Shown: piece after piece, positions 38,761 through 47,369 of the stretch
Numbering within the stretch: the first letter of the stretch is position 1
Layout: each line of letters begins with the position of its first letter
Source of the DNA: Micromonospora parva
GTDB taxonomy: Bacteria; Actinomycetota; Actinomycetes; Mycobacteriales; Micromonosporaceae
Direction: 5' to 3'
Length of the DNA stretch: 64,000 nucleotides
NCBI RefSeq assembly: GCF_000718515.1
Contig: NZ_JNZS01000007.1
Span: forward strand, 248,001-312,000
The notes under the pieces: generated by a model
What the model saw: only the letters and a program-made list of their open reading frames with translations
What the model was told of the DNA's origin: nothing
Database searches by the model: none
Made by a program: the position numbers and the translations under genes

Positions 38761-39678
38761 TCAGCCACTGCCGGCCCCGAACGCCGGCCCGGCCGTCGCC
38801 GCGAGGGCCCGCAGCACGTCGCGGCGCACCCCGTCCACAGCGGTGCCGGACAGGGGTCCGCGCGGGGGGCGGCACCGTCCGCCGAACCGCCCGGCGCACT
38901 CCATGGCCAGCTTGACCGCCTGTACGGCTTCCGGCCGCGAGGCCCAGCCCAGGATCGGGTGCAGCTCGGCGTAGAGCGGCAGCGCCCGGGCCAGGTCGCG
39001 GGCGGCGCACAGCTCGTACAGGCGCACGGCCTGGCGGGGCAGCGCGTTGGGCAGGGTGGCGATCCATCCGGTGGCGCCGCACAACACCAGTTCGAGCACC
39101 ACGTCGTCGGCCCCGACCAGCACGTCCACGTGTGGGCAGAGGTCCCGCAGGCGGTGCAACCTGCGGACGTCGCCGGTGACCTCCTTGACCGCGACGATCC
39201 CGTCGATCTCGGCGACGGTGGCCAACAGGTCCGGCGTGAGGTCCAGCCGGGCGTCGTACGGGTCGTTGTGGGCGACCACCGGCAGGCCGACCGCCGCCAC
39301 CTCCCGGTAGTGGGCGACCACATCGGCGGGCCGGGCGGCGGGCCCGTCGGGCGGCCGTGCCAGCACGCCGTCGGCGCCGACCGCGGCGGCCTGCTCCGCC
39401 CAGTGGCGGGCCTGCCTGCTGCCGTAACCGCCGACACCGGGCACCACCGCGCAACCGGGTGGCGCGGCCTGCACCGTCGCCTTCACCACGGCGGCCCGCT
39501 CGTCGTCGGAGAGGGCCCGGTACTCCCCCATCGACGCGCACGGCGCGACCCCGTGACACCCCTCGGCGGCGAGCCAACGGACGTGTTCCTGGAGCTGGTC
39601 GAAGTCGACCGACAGGTCGGCGCGGAACGGTGTGGTGATGGCGACCAGCACGCCCCGCCAGGGCCTACCAGTTCCCAC
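38761..39678 (-). CDS. Dihydrodipicolinate synthase/N-acetylneuraminate lyase-family aldolase
   Basis: A 305-residue TIM-barrel protein: GVLVAITTPFRADLSVDFDQLQEHVRWL at the start (given in part), Schiff-base Lys in GIVAVKEVTGD and PYDARLDL in place of the usual PYYN, so the catalytic-triad Tyr is not obvious. It is likely a catabolic pyruvate aldolase or dehydratase rather than lysine-pathway DapA. GTG 39678 is favoured by GGGAGGGG upstream; ATG 39714 is possible. Divergent from a PucR regulator. Confidence 0.75.
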   Translation of the reverse strand: MGTGRPWRGVLVAITTPFRADLSVDFDQLQEHVRWLAAEGCHGVAPCASMGEYRALSDDERAAVVKATVQAAPPGCAVVPGVGGYGSRQARHWAEQAAAVGADGVLARPPDGPAARPADVVAHYREVAAVGLPVVAHNDPYDARLDLTPDLLATVAEIDGIVAVKEVTGDVRRLHRLRDLCPHVDVLVGADDVVLELVLCGATGWIATLPNALPRQAVRLYELCAARDLARALPLYAELHPILGWASRPEAVQAVKLAMECAGRFGGRCRPPRGPLSGTAVDGVRRDVLRALAATAGPAFGAGSG

Positions 39679-39933
39679 TCGGATATCCCCTCCCCGCCGG
39701 CAAACGCCCGTCATCGGTACCGCATCGTGCGCGGGGCACCGGTGCGGTCCGTACCGGAACCTTAGGAACGTCTGTCATCCCCGGTCTTCGGACAGATGCC
39801 GGAACAGTCGCGGTGCCGTCCGTCCTTATGTCGCGACTTCGACAGTGGACCTTGCGCAATGGCCCATCCGCACCGGAGGGTAAGGACTGACGGTCGCGCG
39901 ATCCCTGTCACGCAGCGCAACCATGGGAGATAC

Positions 39934-41163
39934 ATGCACGGTGAGCTCCAGCGAATCGTCGACGCCGTCGCCGCCCGGGTGGGGCGACCCGCCCTCATCG
40001 AGGACCGGCGGCAACGGGTGGTCGCCTACAGCGAGCACGACGGCCCGATGGACGACGTCCGCCGGATGTCGATCCTGCGTCGGCAGACGACGCCGGAGGT
40101 GATCGCCTGGTTCCGGGGGAAGGGTGTGCTCACGGCGCGCGCACCGATCCGCACCCCGGCGTGCGCCGAGCTGGACCTGCTGGCGAGGGTCTGCGTACCG
40201 ATCCGGCACGACGACCTGCTGCTCGGGTTCGTCTGGTTCATCGACGCCGACGGTTCGATGACCGATGCCGACATCGCCACCGCGGCCGGCGCCTTCACCG
40301 ACCTGTCCCTGGCCCTCTACCGGGAGAACCTGCTCGGTGAGCTCGCCTCGCAGCGGGAGACCGAGGCCACCCGAACCCTCCTGGTGGAGGGCCGGCAGGC
40401 GCGGGAGCACGCGGCGCGGGCGCTGCTGGATGAGGGCGTGGTGGCCGCCGACGGATCTACCGTCGCGCTCGTCGCGCAGCTCGTGCCGACCGGTGGGCGG
40501 CAACCCGACGAGGTGGCCCGGATCGCCCTGGAGCAGGCCCTGGTCACCACCCGTCGGTGGATCGGCGTACGGGAGACGCTGCACCTGGTCTGGCACGACC
40601 ACGGGGTGCTGCTGGTCTGCGGCGACCGGATCGCCGGCCGCCCCACGCCGGAGGCCTCCGCCGCGCACCTGGACGCGGCGCTGAGCACCGCGACCCGGGG
40701 TCTGGCGTCGGTGGACCGGACCGTGACCGGGATCGGCCAGCCCCGCGCCGAGTTGTCCAGCGCCGTCGCGTCCTACCAGGAGGCCGCCCAGGCGGCCCGG
40801 GTCGGCACCCAACTGCCCGCGCTCGGCCGGGTGATCTCCTGGGCCGGCCTGGGCATCTACCGGGTGCTCTCCCAGCTGGACAGCCAGCATCTGGACGTCG
40901 CGGGAGTCCATCCCGGGCTGGAGCGGCTGCTGCGCGACGACGCCCACCAGGTGCTGCTGGAGACCCTTGAGGCCTACCTCGACCTGGCGGGCAACGCGCA
41001 CGCGACCGCCGAGAAACTGCGACTGCACCGGACCACGCTGTACTACCGGCTGCAGCGGGTGGAACAGCTCGCCGGGACCGACCTCAAGGACGGCAACGAA
41101 CGCCTGTGCCTGCACCTGGCCATGAAGCTCGGTCGGCTCACGGGCCACTACCGCACACCGTGA
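39934..41163 (+). CDS. PucR-family transcriptional regulator
   Basis: A 409-residue regulator: N-terminal GAF/PAS-like sensor (about 5-160), central CdaR segment and C-terminal helix-turn-helix (GNAHATAEKLRLHRTTLYYRLQRVEQLAGTDL, quoted here by its ends GNAHATAEKLRL and RVEQLAGTDL). Such proteins often activate amino-acid or purine catabolism. It is divergent from, and may control, the DapA-like aldolase gene. ATG at 39934 following GGGAGA. Confidence 0.82.
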   Translation: MHGELQRIVDAVAARVGRPALIEDRRQRVVAYSEHDGPMDDVRRMSILRRQTTPEVIAWFRGKGVLTARAPIRTPACAELDLLARVCVPIRHDDLLLGFVWFIDADGSMTDADIATAAGAFTDLSLALYRENLLGELASQRETEATRTLLVEGRQAREHAARALLDEGVVAADGSTVALVAQLVPTGGRQPDEVARIALEQALVTTRRWIGVRETLHLVWHDHGVLLVCGDRIAGRPTPEASAAHLDAALSTATRGLASVDRTVTGIGQPRAELSSAVASYQEAAQAARVGTQLPALGRVISWAGLGIYRVLSQLDSQHLDVAGVHPGLERLLRDDAHQVLLETLEAYLDLAGNAHATAEKLRLHRTTLYYRLQRVEQLAGTDLKDGNERLCLHLAMKLGRLTGHYRTP

Positions 41164-41220
41164 CGCCGCCCGCCCGTGGCGTGGCCGCGAACAGCGACGC
41201 GACCGAGCGGACGGTCCTCG

Positions 41221-42306
41221 TCACACCAGGCGGGTCATCCAGCCGTGCGGGTCGGCGGCCCGGCCGTACTGGATGTCGAGCAGATGCCGGCGCAGCCGCA
41301 TGGTCACCGAGTCCTCGGCACCGGCCTTCGGTGCCGTCACCTCGCCGCCGTCCCAGACCAGACGCCCGACCGGCGTGACCACGGCGCCGGTGCCACACGC
41401 GAAGACCTCGGTGATCGCGCCGGACGCCACGCCCTCCTGCCATTCCCGGATCTCCACCGGGCGCTCCTCGACCTCCAGGCCCAGGTCCTTGGCGAGGATG
41501 AGGATCGACCCCCGGGTGACGCCCTCGAGGATGGTGCCGAGTTCCGGAGTGATGATCTTGCCGTCGGCGGTGATGAAGTAGAGGTTCATGCCGCCCAACT
41601 CCTCCACGTAGCGGCCCTCGGCGGCGTCCAGGAAACAGACCTGCTCACAGCCGTGCTCGGCGGCCTCGACCATCGGCGCCAGGCTGGAGGCGTAGTTGCC
41701 GCCGCACTTCGCCTCACCCGTGCCGCCGCGCGCCGCCCGGGTGTATTCGGTGGAGAGCCAGATGGAGACCGGCTTGACACCACCGGAGAAGTACGCGCCG
41801 ACCGGGCAGGCGATCACCATGTAGGTGATCTCCTTCGCCGGCCGAACCCCCAGGAACGGCTCGGACGCGAACATGAACGGTCGCAGGTAGACGCTGTACT
41901 CGTCCTCGTCCGGCACCCACACCTGGTCGGCCCGGACCAGCCCCTCGACCGAGGCCATGAAGTCCGGCACCGGCAGTTCGGGCAGTGCCAGCCGTCGGGC
42001 GGACCGGGCGAAGCGCTCGCCGTTGGCCTGCGGCCGGAACGACCAGATCGAGCCGTCGGCGTGCCGGTACGCCTTCATCCCCTCAAAGATCTCCTGCGCG
42101 TAGTGCAGCACCGCCGCGGCCGGGTGCATGAGGATCGGGCCGAAAGGGACGATCTCGGAATCCTGCCAGCCGCCGTCCGGCCTCCACACCGCCCGTGCCA
42201 TGTGGTCGGTGAAGTAGGTGCCGAACCCCGGATTCGCCATGATCTCGGCTCGCCGCTGCGCGCTGGCCGGGTTCGGATTCTGCTGCAACGGGAACGGCAG
42301 GCTCAT
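41221..42306 (-). CDS. ilvE: Branched-chain amino acid aminotransferase
   Basis: A 361-residue fold-type IV PLP enzyme of housekeeping type: SRRAEIMANPGFGTYFTDH-like start region, HYAQEIFEGMKAYRHADGS, PLP Lys in GGTGEAKCGGNYASSL, PLP-N1 Glu in VEELGGMNLYFI and phosphate-binding ACGTGAVV. It interconverts Leu/Ile/Val and their 2-oxo acids. It provides a local reference for the two cluster paralogues at 44450 and 47370. Confidence 0.92.
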   Translation of the reverse strand: MSLPFPLQQNPNPASAQRRAEIMANPGFGTYFTDHMARAVWRPDGGWQDSEIVPFGPILMHPAAAVLHYAQEIFEGMKAYRHADGSIWSFRPQANGERFARSARRLALPELPVPDFMASVEGLVRADQVWVPDEDEYSVYLRPFMFASEPFLGVRPAKEITYMVIACPVGAYFSGGVKPVSIWLSTEYTRAARGGTGEAKCGGNYASSLAPMVEAAEHGCEQVCFLDAAEGRYVEELGGMNLYFITADGKIITPELGTILEGVTRGSILILAKDLGLEVEERPVEIREWQEGVASGAITEVFACGTGAVVTPVGRLVWDGGEVTAPKAGAEDSVTMRLRRHLLDIQYGRAADPHGWMTRLV

Positions 42307-42457
42307 GGCCGGGTCCTCTCAATGGCCGCATCCCTGGGCGCTCAGTCACCGAGAACGAACACGCAGGGGAAGTTTGTCGGATGACAGGTGCAGAATACCG
42401 ACCGTATTGTCGCCGGTCATAGGCAGACTGCGGCGACTCGGGAGGGACGGTGCGCCG

Positions 42458-42904
42458 GTGAGCCGGGGTGACGAGCGGATCGTCGCGGCCGCCGACAGCG
42501 CCGCCCGCCAGGTGGTGGGCCGGGTGGTCGTGTGTGCGGGCACCGACCTCGTCGACGTCGACGACATCCGGGCGTTGCTGGCCCGGCAGCCGCGCTTCGC
42601 GCAGCGGCACTTCACCGCGGGTGAGCGCGCGTACTGCCTGCTCGAACGCGACCCGGCGGAACGCTTCGCCGTCCGTTTCGCCGCCAAGGAGGCGGTGTTG
42701 AAGGCTCTCGGCACCGGCCTGAGCGGGGCGGCCCTGCGGGAGATCGAGGTGGTGCGCCGGCACTCCGGGCAGCCGGAACTGGCCCTGGCCGGGCGCGCGG
42801 CGGCGCTCGCCGAGGCGGCCGGTGTCCATTCCTGGCTGATCACCCTGACGCACACCCGACATCTGGCGCACGCCTTCGTCGCGGGCGTGGGCCAACCGGC
42901 CTGA
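42458..42904 (+). CDS. Holo-ACP synthase-type 4'-phosphopantetheinyl transferase
   Basis: A 148-residue AcpS-like enzyme: GTDLVDVDDI (metal-binding Asp) and RFAAKEAVLKALGTG (catalytic Glu/Lys). It transfers phosphopantetheine from CoA to carrier proteins. GTG at 42458, with GGAGGGA 10 bases upstream. It lies 350 bp before the biosynthetic operon and could activate the carrier protein at 50329, although it could equally be the general enzyme. Confidence 0.82.
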   Translation: MSRGDERIVAAADSAARQVVGRVVVCAGTDLVDVDDIRALLARQPRFAQRHFTAGERAYCLLERDPAERFAVRFAAKEAVLKALGTGLSGAALREIEVVRRHSGQPELALAGRAAALAEAAGVHSWLITLTHTRHLAHAFVAGVGQPA

Positions 42905-43251
42905 ACGCTTCCTAATCTATTCGTCCAAGTTGGACATTGCGCTCATATGATTTGATTGACCGTCGATGCCACATTGTTGACTTTAGCCATTCAGTGTGGA
43001 GGTTCGACACTGGCCATCAGCCGATATTTACCTCGCAATCGGGCAAAACAAGGGGCAGTCAAGACCGGCAATACCTCTAGTCACTCCTGTCGATATCCCA
43101 GATAGCGAGAGTCGTTTGACGGACCCGGATCAGCCCCAGAGGATTTCGATCAAGCGGTTCCTCGGGGGATGGGGAACTTTCGTGCATACTTCGAGGTGCA
43201 TCACGGGGTGGGACGCCGTAACGGCGTCGATGCTGCTGCCGAGGGGATATT
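42905..43251. other. 347-bp AT-rich promoter region of the biosynthetic operon
   Basis: This stretch is visibly richer in A/T than its surroundings (42910-43080), has no credible gene and most likely carries the operon promoter. A small perfect hairpin (GACGCCG-TAA-CGGCGTC, 43212-43228) lies in the presumed leader, and GAGGGGAT precedes the first start codon. Confidence 0.55.
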
Positions 43252-44457
43252 GTGGAACCACGCACGCTCTCTCAGCTCCTGGAATTCGAGCGTCGCATAG
43301 TGCCGGCCGCCGGCCTGATCCGCGCGGCCCAGATCCGTGGCGACGGCGATCAGGCCCTCGCGCACCTCGACCAGCTCTGCCGCGACATCGAGCAGCTCGC
43401 TCCGCTGATGCCGACGCGTCAGATCGAGGCGACGGTCCACGACTTGCGTGCCTGGTCAGACTCCGGTTTCCTGGCGAAGCCGGCCTTCGACGCGACCCGT
43501 GACACCGTTCCCGCGCCGGAGGACGGAGAAGCCGCCGCCTTCGTCGGACCGGTCACCCTGCCCAACGGCGACGGCTCCCGCGGCGCCTTCCTCGAGGCGT
43601 TCACGGTCGTCCGCCAGGACCCGGACTGCACCGCCGAACTTCAGTCGCGCTATCCGCACGACAAAGCGGTTTTCCAATCGACCCGACTCCTTTCCGCCTC
43701 CCCAGGATTGCGCGACGGAAACTGCGTCGTCTTCTTCCCGGAGAACATTCCGACGGCCAGTCCCACAGTGGATCAGTCGTTCGCCTGGTTCTTCTTCAAC
43801 CGGCACACCACCATCTACGCCCGCACGCTGGAAATCGTGGCGCGGCTCTGTGGTGTCGGTTCCCCGTTCGCCGACACGAAGGTGCTGGCGTCCGCCGACG
43901 TCGACCCGGAGGACGTCTATCAGGCGCGCTGCGTCTGGGGCTACCTGCACGACTACTACCACCACACCGGGCCCCGTCCACTGGATCAGCACCTGGCGTT
44001 GAAGACGAAATGGCGCCCCGGTCTCGCCGAGGAGCTCAAGGTCGATCTGAAGTCGGCGATCGCCTGCCACGAGGAGTCGGTGCCCTACGGCGACATCATT
44101 TTCGAGTACATCATCCTGGAAAGGCTCTTCCGCTACCCGGCCGAGCCACGCCCGTTGCGCAACTTCGACTCCGGGACCGGCTTCGCCCTCGGCACCTGGC
44201 TTGCCGAGCACGGCCTGTTCACCATCGGCGACGACGGCCGGCGCAGTCTGGCCGGCAAGGCGGAAATCGTCGCATCGGCCAAGGAACTCGTCCGGACGAT
44301 CGAGGAATTCGAGGCGATCACCGACGACGAGTCCTATCGCGAGAAGGTCACCGATTTCCTGTACGAGAGATTGCTACTGGAACCGGAGAACAAGGCGGAC
44401 AGGTACGGCGGCCCCCGGGCATCCCTGAGCCTCTGGGGCAGTGAGGTCCATGTCTGA
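43252..44457 (+). CDS. His-rich protein of unknown function, first gene of the cryptic cluster
   Basis: A 401-residue soluble protein, GTG start after GAGGGGAT. I do not recognise a characterised family; it may belong to a DUF (I think of DUF6421, from memory and unverified). The likely active region is YLHDYYHHTGPRPLDQH, followed ~35 residues later by ACHEESVPYGDIIFEYIILE: clusters of His, Glu and Asp on predicted helices that would suit a metal site. FFPENIPT and FAWFFFNRHTTIYART are other distinctive tracts. Its position as the first gene and its overlap with the aminotransferase suggest an enzymatic role in precursor formation. Confidence 0.7.
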   Translation: MEPRTLSQLLEFERRIVPAAGLIRAAQIRGDGDQALAHLDQLCRDIEQLAPLMPTRQIEATVHDLRAWSDSGFLAKPAFDATRDTVPAPEDGEAAAFVGPVTLPNGDGSRGAFLEAFTVVRQDPDCTAELQSRYPHDKAVFQSTRLLSASPGLRDGNCVVFFPENIPTASPTVDQSFAWFFFNRHTTIYARTLEIVARLCGVGSPFADTKVLASADVDPEDVYQARCVWGYLHDYYHHTGPRPLDQHLALKTKWRPGLAEELKVDLKSAIACHEESVPYGDIIFEYIILERLFRYPAEPRPLRNFDSGTGFALGTWLAEHGLFTIGDDGRRSLAGKAEIVASAKELVRTIEEFEAITDDESYREKVTDFLYERLLLEPENKADRYGGPRASLSLWGSEVHV

Positions 44458-45568
44458 CGGGATCCCGACCATCACCGACCGTGCCGTTGCCCTTCGCGAT
44501 CCCGGTTTCTGCCGGTTCCACACCGACAACACCGCGGTCGTCGACTGGTCGGCCGAGCGCGGCTGGTCCGACCTCTCCGTTGAGCCGTACGCCCCGATGA
44601 CCATGGATCCCGGCACCCTCGTGCTGCACTACGGACAGAGCGTCTTCGAGGGCCTGAAGGCGTTCCGCCAGCCCGACGGCTCCGCCGCGTTGTTCCGCCC
44701 CGCCGACCACGCCCGCAGGCTGGCCCGGTCGGCGCGTCGGCTGGCGATGGCCGAGATGCCGGCCGACCTGTTCCTGGACGCCTGCGCTCAGCTCGTCGCC
44801 GTTGACGACGGCTGGCTTCCCGAGGAGCCGGGCCAGGGCCTCTACCTGCGCCCGTTGATGATCGCGACCGAGGCCGAGCTCGGGCTCCGCGACTCGCGGC
44901 GCTACCGGTGCACCTTCCTGGCGTATCCGGCCGACCCCTGCTTCGGCCGGGCCTTCACCCCGATCTCCGTGCTGACCTCGGCGGACACGGTACGCGCGGT
45001 GCGCGGCGGGATGGGCGAGGCGAAGTGTTCCGGCAACTACGCCGCCAGCCTGCTGACCCGCAAGCGAGCCCAGGCGCGCGGCTACGACGAGGTGCTGTGG
45101 CTCGACGGCCTCGAGTTCCGCTGGGTCGAAGAGCTCAGCGGCATGAACGTCTTCTTCGTCTGGCGCGACGACGACGAGCGGCACGGCGTGCGGCTGACCA
45201 CCCCGCCGTGCCAGGGGACGATCATGCGGGGCGTGACCCGCGACTGCGTCATCACCCTCGCCGGTGAGCTCGGCATTCCGGTCACCGAGGAGCCGACCCC
45301 GATCGACGCCCTCATGGCCGGCGCCCGGTCCGGGCGACTCGTCGAGATGTTCGCGTGCGGGACCGCCGCCGTGGTCGTGGCGGTCGGCCGGATCGCCGAC
45401 GGAGACGACGACGTGACGATCGGGGACGGGCAGGAAGGCGTGGTGACCGCCCGGGTGCGGCACACGCTCATGGAGATCCAGCACGGCAGCCGCCCGGACA
45501 CCCACGGATGGCTGCGGAGCGTACGCAAAGACCTTGCATCCGTTCACAGCTCGACCGACCGACAGTAA
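44450..45568 (+). CDS. Pathway-specific branched-chain-type aminotransferase
   Basis: A 372-residue BCAT-like fold-type IV enzyme, close in motifs to the IlvE at 41221. Key residues are intact: PLP Lys192 in GEAKCSGNY, Glu228 in WVEELSGMN and phosphate-binding FACGTAAVV. ATG 44450 overlaps the stop of the previous gene (ATGTCTGA) with GTGAGG as ribosome-binding site. In the cluster it probably makes or consumes a hydrophobic 2-oxo acid for a non-standard amino acid. Confidence 0.85.
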   Translation: MSDGIPTITDRAVALRDPGFCRFHTDNTAVVDWSAERGWSDLSVEPYAPMTMDPGTLVLHYGQSVFEGLKAFRQPDGSAALFRPADHARRLARSARRLAMAEMPADLFLDACAQLVAVDDGWLPEEPGQGLYLRPLMIATEAELGLRDSRRYRCTFLAYPADPCFGRAFTPISVLTSADTVRAVRGGMGEAKCSGNYAASLLTRKRAQARGYDEVLWLDGLEFRWVEELSGMNVFFVWRDDDERHGVRLTTPPCQGTIMRGVTRDCVITLAGELGIPVTEEPTPIDALMAGARSGRLVEMFACGTAAVVVAVGRIADGDDDVTIGDGQEGVVTARVRHTLMEIQHGSRPDTHGWLRSVRKDLASVHSSTDRQ

Positions 45569-45580
45569 GGGAGATGGCGG

Positions 45581-46156
45581 ATGCCTGACGCCAACGGCCG
45601 TTCCACAGCGGGTTCCAGCTCAACCGAACTGCCGCACGTCACCACCATCCACACGCTCGGGCCGACCGGCACCAACCTGGAGAAGGCCGCGCACCGCTGG
45701 TTCGCCGACCGACAGCGCCAGGGCCGGGTGGTCCTGCACGCCGAGGTCGAGGATGGCCTCGACGTCATGGCGTTCGACGGCAGCGAGGCGATCCTCGCCT
45801 GTGCCGTTTATCCGCGCCTGCACGACCTGGTGTTCGGTAATCTCCATCGGCTCACGATGGCCGACAGCTTCATCCTGGACACGTACGACATGGTGCTCGC
45901 CGCGCGGCCGGGCCAGCAGTCCGTCACCACCATCGTCACCCATCCCGCCCCCAGCTGCCTGGTGACGAATCGGGGCACGATCTCGTACGCGAGCAGCAAC
46001 TCGGTGGCGGCCGCCGCCTGCGCCGCGGGCGACTACGACGCCTGCGTGACCACCGACCGCGCGGCCCAGGCCCAGGGGCTGCGGACGCTGGAAAACTTCG
46101 GTCCGGTGCCGATGGTGTTCACCCTGCACGTGGGGAAGGCCGGCGCCGCGTGTTGA
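45581..46156 (+). CDS. BacA-like protein (prephenate decarboxylase/dehydratase fold)
   Basis: A 191-residue protein that parallels bacilysin BacA along its length: HTLGPTGTNLEKAAHRW (BacA has TLGPEGTSSEYAA), TIVTHPAPSCLV and a C-terminal SNSVAAAACAAGDYDACVTT tract followed by NFGPVPM. The fold is that of the prephenate dehydratase catalytic domain. In bacilysin BacA decarboxylates prephenate without aromatisation, feeding anticapsin. Whether this homologue keeps the reaction is unknown: no BacB, BacC or BacG homologue is present. ATG after AAGGGAG; overlaps the ATP-grasp gene by 7 bp. Confidence 0.7.
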   Translation: MPDANGRSTAGSSSTELPHVTTIHTLGPTGTNLEKAAHRWFADRQRQGRVVLHAEVEDGLDVMAFDGSEAILACAVYPRLHDLVFGNLHRLTMADSFILDTYDMVLAARPGQQSVTTIVTHPAPSCLVTNRGTISYASSNSVAAAACAAGDYDACVTTDRAAQAQGLRTLENFGPVPMVFTLHVGKAGAAC

Positions 46157-47367
46157 TAATCGTCCAGCCGCTCTCGGCCGGGATCCAGCTGGCGAGCCGG
46201 CTGGTGGCGGCCGGTGTCCCGTGCCTGATCCCGACGCAGTTTCCCGACCTGCTGCCGGCGGAGGTCCACTCCGGCGCGCGCGTCGTCGACTGGCATCCGG
46301 ACCACGGCGTCCCCGCTCTGCTGGCGCTCGTCGACCGGCTGGGGGTGACGCCGACCGGCGTCATCGCGGGCTTCGAGTACACCGTCGGCCCGGCGGCCGA
46401 GCTGGCCCGCGCCCTCGGGCTGCCGGCGCTGAGCCAGGATACGGCCGAGGCCGTCCGGCAGAAGGACGTGATGCGGGAGCGCTGCGTCAAGCACGGCATC
46501 GCCGTCCCGGCATCGATCACGGTCCCGGCCGACGATGTGGGCGAATGTCCCTTCGCGTTCCCGGCGGTCGTCAAGCCGGCCGACTGGGGCGGCAGCCTGA
46601 TGGTGCGCCTCGTCCGGGACGCGGACGAATACCAGCGCGCGTGCGCGGAGATCCACCGGTACGGCGAGGTCAAGTTCCACCACGATCCGCGGCGGGTCGC
46701 CCTGGTCGAGGAGTACGTCGAGGGCCCCGAGTTCTCTCTGGAGGGCTGGGTGGACGCGGCCGGGCTGCATCTCGTCAGCATCACCACGAAACTCGTCAGC
46801 GCGCTGCCGCAGTTCTTCGAGATGGGCCACGTCGCCACGCCGCCACGGAGTTCACCGCACGGACAGCTGCTGCACGAGTTCGCCGCGCAGGTGGTCGCCG
46901 CCTTCGACATCACCGTCGGGCCGTTCCACATCGAGACCCGCATCGCCGCGGACGGCCGTCCGGTGCTGATCGAGGTGGGTGCGCGGTTGGCCGGCGACTG
47001 CATCCCCGAACTGATCATGGCGGGCCCTGGGGTGGATCTCTACCTGGCGACGGCTGAGGCGGCGCGGGGCGGCCGTTACCTGGACGAGCCGGTCTCGTCG
47101 GCGAGCGCCGGGGTCGCCTTCGTCACCACCGATCGGCCGGGCGCCTTCGCCGGCAGTGTGTCCGGCATCGAGGCGTTTCTCGATGCCGACGAGTTCGACC
47201 GGATCGTCTTCGAGGCCGAGCGCGGCGCCGCGCTCGACCCCGACGACATCTTCCACAACCGGGTCGCGCAGGTCTATTTCGTCGGCGATCCCGGCCGGGT
47301 CGAGGACCTGGTCGGCGCCGTGCTCCGCGACGTGCGGGTCGATATATCCGACAAGGAAGGCAGCTGA
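46150..47367 (+). CDS. ATP-grasp ligase 1 (BacD-like L-amino acid ligase)
   Basis: A 405-residue ATP-grasp enzyme. It has an N-terminal pre-ATP domain, FPAVVKPADWGGSLMV (nucleotide-binding Lys), VALVEEYVEGPEFSLEG (adenine/ATP-binding region) and the metal-binding VLIEVGARLAGDCIPEL. BacD-type ligases form peptide bonds between unprotected amino acids via an acyl phosphate. It follows a BacA-like gene, as in bacilysin clusters. GTG 46150 or TTG 46153 start; overlaps the preceding gene. Confidence 0.82.
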   Translation: MLIIVQPLSAGIQLASRLVAAGVPCLIPTQFPDLLPAEVHSGARVVDWHPDHGVPALLALVDRLGVTPTGVIAGFEYTVGPAAELARALGLPALSQDTAEAVRQKDVMRERCVKHGIAVPASITVPADDVGECPFAFPAVVKPADWGGSLMVRLVRDADEYQRACAEIHRYGEVKFHHDPRRVALVEEYVEGPEFSLEGWVDAAGLHLVSITTKLVSALPQFFEMGHVATPPRSSPHGQLLHEFAAQVVAAFDITVGPFHIETRIAADGRPVLIEVGARLAGDCIPELIMAGPGVDLYLATAEAARGGRYLDEPVSSASAGVAFVTTDRPGAFAGSVSGIEAFLDADEFDRIVFEAERGAALDPDDIFHNRVAQVYFVGDPGRVEDLVGAVLRDVRVDISDKEGS

Positions 47368-47369
47368 TC

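Noticed and set aside
38761..39678. Lysine-biosynthetic dapA
   Set aside because: The usual PYYN motif is replaced, and the divergent PucR regulator fits a catabolic aldolase better.
42996..43251. Small gene in the AT-rich region before the operon
   Set aside because: The open frame runs through the first cluster gene out of frame, has no ribosome-binding site and shows no recognisable protein features.
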